Assembly: GCA_905183005.1 (NCBI GenBank)
Contig: CAJJDO010000018.1
Span: 131,210-195,209 of the forward strand
Length of the DNA: 64,000 nt
Direction of reading: 5' to 3'
Source: Paramecium pentaurelia
Lineage: Eukaryota; Ciliophora; Oligohymenophorea; Peniculida; Parameciidae
In this document: positions 56,994 through 64,000 of the stretch, piece by piece
How the letters are laid out: each line of letters opens with the position of its first letter
Position numbering within the stretch: position 1 is the first letter of the stretch
Notes under the pieces: model-generated
Seen by the model: only the letters and a program-made list of their open reading frames with translations
The model's database searches: none
Told to the model about the DNA's origin: nothing
Made by a program: the position numbers and the translations under genes

Positions 56994-58952
56994 ATGAAGC
57001 ATAATCAATAATTAACAACAGATGAAGATGAATTGATTTCTGATGAACCATGGAGAGAATATATAGAGCAATTTAAAGATTTAAGATAGAAAGTAAACCC
57101 AAAAGCAGATTAGGAATTTTAACTTGTGACAAGACTTGAATAAACTATAAACCTTATTGGTAAGGGTTAGAAGCCAAATCCTGATAAGGCATAGTTTATA
57201 CATAAGGCTAAATGTATATTACTTAAATTGAAGAGGGATTTGCATTTCTTTTTTGCAGATGAACATGAATTAACACTTTAATGTATCACCATTTTATTGA
57301 TTTAAATATTGGAGGATTGTCCATATATTTTTAATGATTGTTAATAATAAATGTTAGAAATGCTTACATGTTTGACACTCAAAGATTACACATTAATACT
57401 ATTAATTAATTCAATAAGTTTAAAGGAATACATAAAGAAATTAACAAAAGAAATATTTTTAGATTCTACATAATATAATCCAACTAGTGAAATTCTGTTT
57501 TTGTTAATTGTTATGATGATAGCACATTTAGATTTTATTAAGAATCCAGAATTAGAATTAGTTCAATTAATTGTTAAATGTTTTTAGCATTATTAAGATT
57601 AAAGAGATAAAACCTTAAAAGAAAGAGAAATTTACGATTAAAGAAAAAAATTTGAAAAAAAGATTACTAAAAAATTAGGTTAAGATAAGGAGCAATTAGA
57701 AATTCCTCCTGAAATGAAATATATGTAAGTTCCATAAGAAACTTGTAGAATATTAAAATTAGGTCTATCACTTATTCCTAGTAATATTTGTTAAATGCCT
57801 TCATCTTATAAATATTAATAATCTGAAGAAATAATGAAAGAAATATCTCTTAATGTCTTTTTTTGTACATTAAGTTTCAAAATAAAACAAACATTAGTAT
57901 AAACAATAAAAGAAAATAAAAGAGATTTTGATGTAGTATAAATGTTAGTGGATATAGCTGGAATGCCAGAATGTTTTACATAATAAAGAGAAGCTTTAAG
58001 AACAGTAAATATGTTTTTAGAAGGATTTGATGATACATTATTATGGATTAAATTTGATTCTACTAATCTATTTGATAATAGTAATATGAATAATGTATTA
58101 ATATATGGAGATCCAACTAAATTGACTATAGATTAAGGATTATTTTATGATGGTTGTGGTTGTTTCTTTGATAGAGATCAAGTACTTTAATTAGAAGAAC
58201 CATTAAAAATTAATAAAAAATAAATAACAGTATCATTTTGGATGGTAATGTTTAATCCTGAAACAAGTAAAGCAAGAGGTGCTTAAAATAATTATTAAAT
58301 TCGTACTTTATTGGGTTCTAGTGATGGATTTACATCATTAATTATTTCAGATGCTTATTCTTAATTATTAGGGATTACCAATATTAGTCAAGATGGATAT
58401 GGATATAAATTCTTTGAACCTAAGAATTCTGAAAAAAACTTTTCTGGTTGGAATCATATTGTAATTATATTTGACAATGATTAAGAATCAGCATATCTTT
58501 ATTTAAATGGTGCTTATGAAAGTTAAATTAGTAAAGTTGTCTCATCATTTGATATTTAATATATTGGAAATAGTGGAACTCTTGATTAACCTATTGGATA
58601 TATATGTGATTTGAGAATTTATCCTAAAATATTAAATGATTAAGAAATCAAAAGTTTATCTTATTATGATAAAAAATAAGTTATGCTTAATAATAAAAAT
58701 GATCTAGTTGATTAAATACTCAGTAATAGAATTATTTTAGATTTAAAAAGATTATTGGGTTATTTCACTGGTAAGAATTCAGAAGCATTAATTTAAACAC
58801 TTTAAATACTATCAAAATTATGTTAAGCTACAACTATTTTTAGATTAGAATGTGTCAAATATGGAATCTTCGATTTGGCTATGTAATTATTGCCCTCTCC
58901 TAATTAATAAGTATCATATTAGGCTGGAATATTAATTAATAATATGAAATGA
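56994..58952 (+). CDS. ARM/HEAT-like protein with inserted LamG/ConA-like domain
   Basis: One intronless frame of 652 codons. Residues about 1-370 are helical repeat-like (LTLQCITILLIQILEDCPYI, MLEMLTCLTLKDYTLILLIN, ETCRILKLGLSLIPSNICQM, CFTQQREALRTVNMFLEGF). A beta-rich lectin-like domain follows (about 390-560): LTIDQGLFYDGCGCFF, QITVSFWMVMFNPETS, RTLLGSSDGFTSLIISDAYS, NFSGWNHIVIIFDNDQESAY, LYLNGAYESQISKVVSSFDI and QPIGYICDLRIYPKILND, the classical LamG-3/jelly-roll pattern. Helical repeats resume (QTLQILSKLCQATTIFRLEC, NQQVSYQAGILINNM). ARM repeats with an inserted ConA-like domain recall the N-terminal half of BEACH proteins such as neurobeachin, but no BEACH or WD domain follows. Function unknown. 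Confidence 0.75.
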
Positions 58953-59009
58953 ATAATAAATAATTAATTACTAATCATTTTAATTTATAAGAATATTCTT
59001 ATTATATAT

Positions 59010-60399
59010 ATGAAAGAGCGAATTAAATACTTGAACGATAAAAAAGTCAATGTTAAAGGCAAATATGTTGCTTATTGGATATAAGCAAGTTAGAGAACCA
59101 AATACAATCATGCTCTTGAATTGGCTATTTAAAAAGCAAATCAAGAATAATTACCCTTATTTTGTTTCTTTGGGTTAACTAAATATCCTGCTGCTAATCA
59201 AAGACCTTATCATTTTATGTTAGAGGGTATTTAAATAGTCTTAAAAAAATAAAGGATTGTAATAACTAAAAACTAGTCTTGCAAATAGGAAAATATTATT
59301 TGGAGTAGCTAAATAATCTCCAGATGATTTAGCAATCTCTATTGCTTAAAATGCTAAATTATTAATAGTTGATTGTGGCTATTTACGTATCTAAAAACAA
59401 TGGAGAAAAAAAGTAGCAGATACTATTGATTGTTAATTTATATAAGTAGAAACAGATGTTTTGGTACCAGTTGAATAAGCAAGTTAAAAAGAGGAATGGG
59501 CAGCAAAGACTATTAGACCCAAAATTTAATCTCTTATAAAATATTTTTCACAAGAATTGAATGAGGAAACATTACTGAAAAAAATGGATAAATTACCATT
59601 CGAAGAATATGATATATCTAATATATAAAAAGTAATAGATGATTTAGGAGTTGATAAAAGTGTTTCTATTGTTTAATAATTTAAAGGAGGTGAAATAGAA
59701 GCATAAACTAGATTGGAAGAATTTTTGAATAAAAAATTAAAAAATTATTCTAAAAACAGAAATGATCCATCACTTAATGCAACATCTAATTTATCACCTT
59801 ATTTACATTTTGGAATGATATCTCCATTATATATATATTTAGAAGCAATGAAATTTCCAGCATCAGAAAGTAGAGAATCATTTTTAGAAGAATTGATAGT
59901 AAGGAGAGAATTATCTATGAACTTTTGTCATTATAATGAATTATATGATAAATATGAAGGTTTGCCTGATTGGGCTAAAAATACATTGAAAGAACATGCT
60001 AAAGATAAAAGAGATTATATATATACATTAGAATAATTCGAAAAAGCAAAGACACATGATGTATATTGGAATTCTGCATAACTTGAAGCTATGCATAAAG
60101 GTAAAATTAGTGGATATATGAGAATGTATTGGGGAAAAAAGGTAATAGAATGGACAGAATCACCATAATAAGCATTTGAATATTTGGTTTATTTGAATGA
60201 TAAATATCATTTAGATGGTAGAGATGCAAATGGATATACTGGAGTAGCTTGGTGTTTTGGAAAACATGATAGACCATGGACAGGTAGAAAGATCTTCGGA
60301 AATATTCGATACATGATTGATAGTGGTTTAAAACGAAAATTTGATACAGGATAATATGTATTGAATGTAAATTAGTTAAAAAAGCAATCATTAAAATGA
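59010..60399 (+). CDS. class II CPD photolyase
   Basis: Flavoprotein repairing UV-induced cyclobutane pyrimidine dimers with blue light. The N-terminal Rossmann part reads GKYVAYWIQASQRTKYNHAL (the class II YWMQxxxR motif), then FFGLTKYPAANQRPYHFMLE. SPDDLAISIAQNAKLLIVDC and VETDVLVPVEQASQKEEWAA continue the domain. The FAD-binding half has SNLSPYLHFGMISPLYIYLE, ESFLEELIVRRELSMNFCHY (the EELxxRRELxxNF signature), KAKTHDVYWNSAQLEAMHKG, SGYMRMYWGKKVIEWTESPQ, HLDGRDANGYTGVAWCFGKH and DRPWTGRKIFGNIRYM. About 450 residues, normal. A one-base slip lies in an A5 run (59268-59272) before TSLANRKILFGVAK; removing one A restores the frame, so it is likely an error. Confidence 0.93.
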
Positions 60400-60488
60400 A
60401 TTATTATTATTATTCAAGATTAATTTTTAAAGATTTAATGAAATTATTAATTTTATTGATTAATATTATATATAATTTTATTAAAAAT

Positions 60489-62765
60489 TCAAGGCAGTAA
60501 TTGCTCTTTTATTTTCTATCTTCGAATAAAATAAAAAATTCCAATTCCTAATATACCTAGTATTAAGAATCCTAATAAAGTCCATAATATTATATTTATG
60601 GTTTTATCAGTATTGGTTTATCTTTCTTAAATACACCAAAAGTAATCTACTACTTATTATGTTACTAGATCAATTTATTCAAAATAGATGTGGGTTGAAT
60701 TATGAATAGTCATAATACCTACTCCATCATTATAACCTGTTTAAAATACAGTATATGGTTAACTTTCATCTATATATATTATTTATTTATATACATGGTA
60801 CTAATGGGGTATAATATTCTTATCCAGCAGATCCTTCAACTATATATATAGGAGCAGCAGAGTTTTTAACAAGATGTTATTCAGGTCCATCAGTAATTAA
60901 TCCAGTGTTTACTTAAGATTAATTATTAATAAAAGGAGCATCTCTTTCATAATTATGTTAATGAGCAGACATATAAATAGCCACTCTATATTTTGTAAAT
61001 AATTCAGCAAATGGTTTTAAAAATATAAAATTTTAAGAACATTATTTATCTTTTGCATCACTACAATACATAGGGAAATGACTATTTACTATTATCCATG
61101 GAACATTCTCTCTATTTTAATTTGCTTAATATAAATCATTTTCCATAATCTAAACCATTTCATCTATTTCTTATTAATTACTTTCATTATAAACCATTCT
61201 AGTTGGATTGTAAAATACATAATGAACTAAACCCAAATCTACACTATAAAAATTATAATAATTCTATCTTGTATTATATTAAGATTTTTCAGGTGTTAGA
61301 AATGATATTCTATAAAAATCGAATTCATAATTTTATCCTGAATCATGATTTCCAGGTGTTGTTAATTATGGATAATAAGATGTAAATGTAGTCATATTCC
61401 TTAACCACCAATCTCCTTATTAACAATCTAGAGATTCTAAATCATAGGCCATATCTCCCTCAAATATTAATATATCATAATCACTTTAATTATATTGAAT
61501 TGATTAAAACCAATCAAAAGTTTATTTAGATTTATTACCAGTCCAATTTGAATCCATATCTCCAAAGAAAATTATCTTATGTTCTTTATTATCATATTAT
61601 TTTAAAGGTACCTTGAATTAATATTATTTGCTTTTAATATCAATAGCTCCATAAATTTCATAATAGTATATTTAACCTAATCTCTGAATTACATAAGAAT
61701 TTAATGATACTATATTTATATATGTCACATAAGTAAATGTAGAATTTGAATTCTCATAAACCTTACTCATATTCAAAATTCTAATCTCTTTAATCTTAAT
61801 CCATTAATCTATACCATTCTAATCAAATATATGTAAGAATCCTTATGGACAATAAGACTATAAAATATTAATAAATTTACTTAAGTATTATATGCAATAT
61901 CTATTATGTCATCTAATTTATCATAATTTGTATAATAATATCCTAAACTTATTCTTTGACCATAAGGATCACAATTATCCCCATAATTTTATTAAATTAG
62001 ATATGATTTTTATATTAATTCAGTTTACAATAAATTATCATTATGTAAATATTGTAATTAAAGAAAACTTGAGTTATTAATTTAGAATTCAATTTTATAA
62101 TTACTTTTAAACTTATTTCCCTTTAAAAATGTTATTTATTAACTATTTGATTATTATGATATAAAAGTATCATATTTTAAATGCTATAATTAATACTTAC
62201 AATTCTAATCACCAATCAAAACCAACCAAAAATCTAAATTGATCTACAAATGTTATATTATCTAACTTATATTACAATAATTTATTATAATTAATGCTAT
62301 TGATTCAATCTAAACACTACTCACATCTAATTTCTCTGTTTCTAATCTTAAAGATGAGTTTTAAATCAATATTTATAAATCTCTAAAATGGTTTAATATA
62401 GAAAATGGTTGGTTTCCATTTTTTAAAGGTAATCTCAAAATTAAAGATTTTTAACCCAATTTGATATTATAATCTTTGTTAAATTATAATGACTAATTCT
62501 AATAGATATTGGTTGTGTAAACATATATGAGATTTTCAATAAATATTGATTCAAATCTCAATTTTAATTTATCAATCTGAGAATATATTTAACACTCTTC
62601 CTATTTTTAATATATCAATAATACATACGACTTATATTAAAGTGTAACCATTGTCTAACCCTCAATTTTAGAATAATAATCTCCCAGAATGATTTTTTCA
62701 TCAAATGTATAGCAATTCTAAGATTTAATTAAGTGTATATTTGCTATCAAAAAGACAAAAAACAT
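60489..62765 (-). CDS. membrane-anchored purple acid phosphatase-like metallophosphatase
   Basis: Secretory-pathway phosphatase. Signal peptide MFFVFLIANIHLIKSQN; a unique N-terminal domain (CYTFDEKIILGDYYSK onwards, about 330 residues) including GDNCDPYGQRISLGYYYTNY; then the calcineurin-like metal centre: IIFFGDMDSN, ILIFEGDMAYDLESLD, LTTPGNHDSGQNYEF, PWIIVNSHFPMYCSD and YMSAHQHNYERDAPF. These match the PAP blocks GDxG, GDxxY, GNH[DE], VxxH and GHxH, with D for G in the first and SAHQH for GHVH in the last. VEGSAGQEYYTPLV is the usual C-terminal PAP motif. The protein ends in a transmembrane helix (INIILWTLLGFLILGILGIG) and a short basic tail, RRQKIKEQLLP. A 23-nt intron lies after IAYNTQ; a further frame change occurs near 62150-62180. 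Convergent with the photolyase gene. Confidence 0.87.
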
Positions 62766-63303
62766 TAATTTAATATATGATTTTATTAATAAATATACAT
62801 TATAATTTTATCTAAAATATCTTATAATATAGACTTTCTATAAAATATGATATCCTTTTCTGAATAAGTTAATTCATGTATTTTATTGAAGATTAGAATT
62901 TAATATTAATTGGAATTAATATTAAGTTTAATTTTGATGAGATTTAAAAATCTAATTATATATATTAAATCAATATAAATACATTATATCATTTAATATA
63001 TATAATTATAATAAATTAACATCTAATATAATAATAATAAGGAATTACAAAAAATATAAATAAATCAGCAAAGTAAGAACTTCAATAATTAATTGTCTAA
63101 TGAACAAATATTTATGATAATTATATGAGAATTCAATTGAATTAATATGAAAAATAGAAATACTAAAATTAACTAGATATTTTTATTTGTATAATTATAA
63201 TTATATATAATTTAATTTTTACCTTCTAATATATTTTAAATATATATATATAAACTTAAATTTAATTAATTAAATTTCCAACACAAATATAATATAACAA
63301 AAG
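62766..63303. other. intergenic, no gene seen
   Basis: AT-rich spacer between divergently transcribed genes, with TA-rich runs near 63240-63255. It must hold the promoters of the phosphatase and prohibitin genes. No other signal. Confidence 0.45.
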
Positions 63304-64000
63304 ATGGCTGCTCAAGTTGAATCAGCAAAAAGGCTTATAAGTTTAGGATCAGCAGGATTGTTTGGTCTTTTCTTGATTAAGAACTGTTTCTTTACAGTTG
63401 AGCCAGGACATTGTGCAATTAAATTTAGCAAATTCTTTGGTCTCTAGGAAGAGAAATACAAAGAAGGATGGCATTTCAGAATTCCATATTTTGAAACCCC
63501 AATCGATTACAACATCCAAACAAGACCTAGATAAATCAAAGCTAGTACAGCTAATAGAGGTACTATTTTATTTAATCAATAATATAGACATGCAAAATGT
63601 ACTTCTTACTCTTAGAGTACTTCATAGACCATATAGTGATGAATTACCAACCATTTATAGAACATTAGGAATTGATTATGATGAAAAAGTACTCCCATCT
63701 ATAGTCAATGAAACAATGAGATCTGTTGTTGCTTAATATACAGCATCATAATTAATGAGTCAAAGAGATTAAGTTTCATTTAAAATTAGACAAGCTTTGG
63801 ATTAAAGAGCTGCATAATTCAAAATTGCAATTGATGATGTTTCAATCACAGAACTTACTTTTGGAAAAGAATATTTAGAAGCTATTGAAGCTAAATAAGT
63901 TGCTTAATAAGAAGCTGAAAGAGCTAAATTTGTTGTAGAATAAGCAAGAGAAGCCAAGAAAAGTATTGTTATTAAGGCATTGGGAGAAGCAAAATCAATT
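63304..64000 (+). CDS. PHB2: prohibitin-2 (partial, runs off the right edge)
   Basis: Subunit of the ring-shaped prohibitin complex of the mitochondrial inner membrane, a chaperone and scaffold. N-terminal membrane anchor (SLGSAGLFGLFLIKNCFF), then the SPFH/PHB domain: TVEPGHCAIKFSKFFGLQEE, KEGWHFRIPYFETPIDYNIQ, TRPRQIKASTANRDM, VLLTLRVLHRPYSDELPTIY, VLPSIVNETMRSVVAQYTAS and QLMSQRDQVSFKIRQALDQR. IDDVSITELTFGKEYLEAIE and AKQVAQQEAERAKFVVEQA, the coiled-coil start, match PHB2 rather than PHB1. A 28-nt intron at 63560-63587 joins STANR to DMQNV. The sequence stops at the window end in IKALGEAKSI, so about 50-70 C-terminal residues are missing. Confidence 0.94.

Noticed and set aside
4188..59272. 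Programmed ribosomal frameshifting as the cause of the register slips
   Set aside because: The sites share no slippery codon plus stop context, at least two are homopolymer runs, and Paramecium is not known for it. Kept only as a minor alternative.
1..64000. tRNA, rRNA, CRISPR, insertion sequences and telomere repeats
   Set aside because: I looked for T-loop GTTCRA motifs, regularly spaced repeats, transposase motifs and C4A2/C3A3 tracts and found none that held up.

Overview
The window is macronuclear DNA of a ciliate, almost certainly a Paramecium. Three things in the sequence show this. Conserved proteins can be read across many in-frame TAA and TAG codons, which fall at glutamine positions, while TGA alone ends genes. 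Introns are tiny (about 20-28 nt, GTA...TAG or CAG, a few apparently AAG). The DNA is extremely AT-rich and gene-dense, with convergent neighbours often separated by only 16-25 bp. The standard genetic code shatters nearly every gene here, so all gene calls were made by hand with TAA/TAG = Gln. I saw no telomere repeat, tRNA, rRNA, transposon or CRISPR array, and I cannot name the species.

Layout. 1-5 kb: a coiled-coil protein and the AP-3 delta adaptin (minus). 5.2-9.7 kb: a decayed ABCA-type ABC transporter, part of it present twice. 9.7-15.2 kb: prolyl-tRNA synthetase with an N-terminal editing domain, a CAF1/CNOT7 deadenylase and a voltage-gated K+ channel. 15.7-18.2 kb: exosome subunit RRP40 and a divergent kinase-like gene, then 1.4 kb without a gene. 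19.6-25.6 kb: a DDX21/Gu-type RNA helicase and a second ABCA-like transporter. 26-32.8 kb: a tubulin tyrosine ligase-like enzyme, NFU1, a kelch-like protein and a protein kinase. 33.6-40.6 kb: two small coiled-coil or Gln-rich proteins, a Rab GTPase, a TPEF-motif protein and an acylated MORN-repeat protein. 40.7-50.3 kb: a repeat protein with D-[IV]-x-G motifs, a nucleotidyltransferase-like protein, a coiled-coil protein, a USP12/46-like deubiquitinase, an LRR protein, an unknown protein and a long coiled-coil protein. 50.5-64 kb: a small membrane protein, a CTD-type phosphatase, a coiled-coil protein, a DUSP-AZUL-HECT (UBE3A-like) ligase, an ARM/LamG protein, a class II photolyase, a purple acid phosphatase and the start of prohibitin-2. 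There is no operon logic: the genes are ordinary eukaryotic housekeeping, trafficking, RNA-processing, ubiquitin and ciliary functions.

Two perfect direct repeats (1159 bp and 1067 bp) each flank a single N and look like unmerged overlaps between contigs, not biology. Several conserved genes carry one-base frame shifts, some in A-runs. I read these as likely sequence errors, in contrast to the ABCA pseudogene, which has real substitutions in catalytic motifs.

Most worth a second look: the DUSP-AZUL-HECT ligase, the ARM protein with an inserted LamG-like domain but no BEACH domain, a three-hairpin candidate RNA upstream of the MORN gene, and two hairpins followed by a T-run near 52.65 kb.
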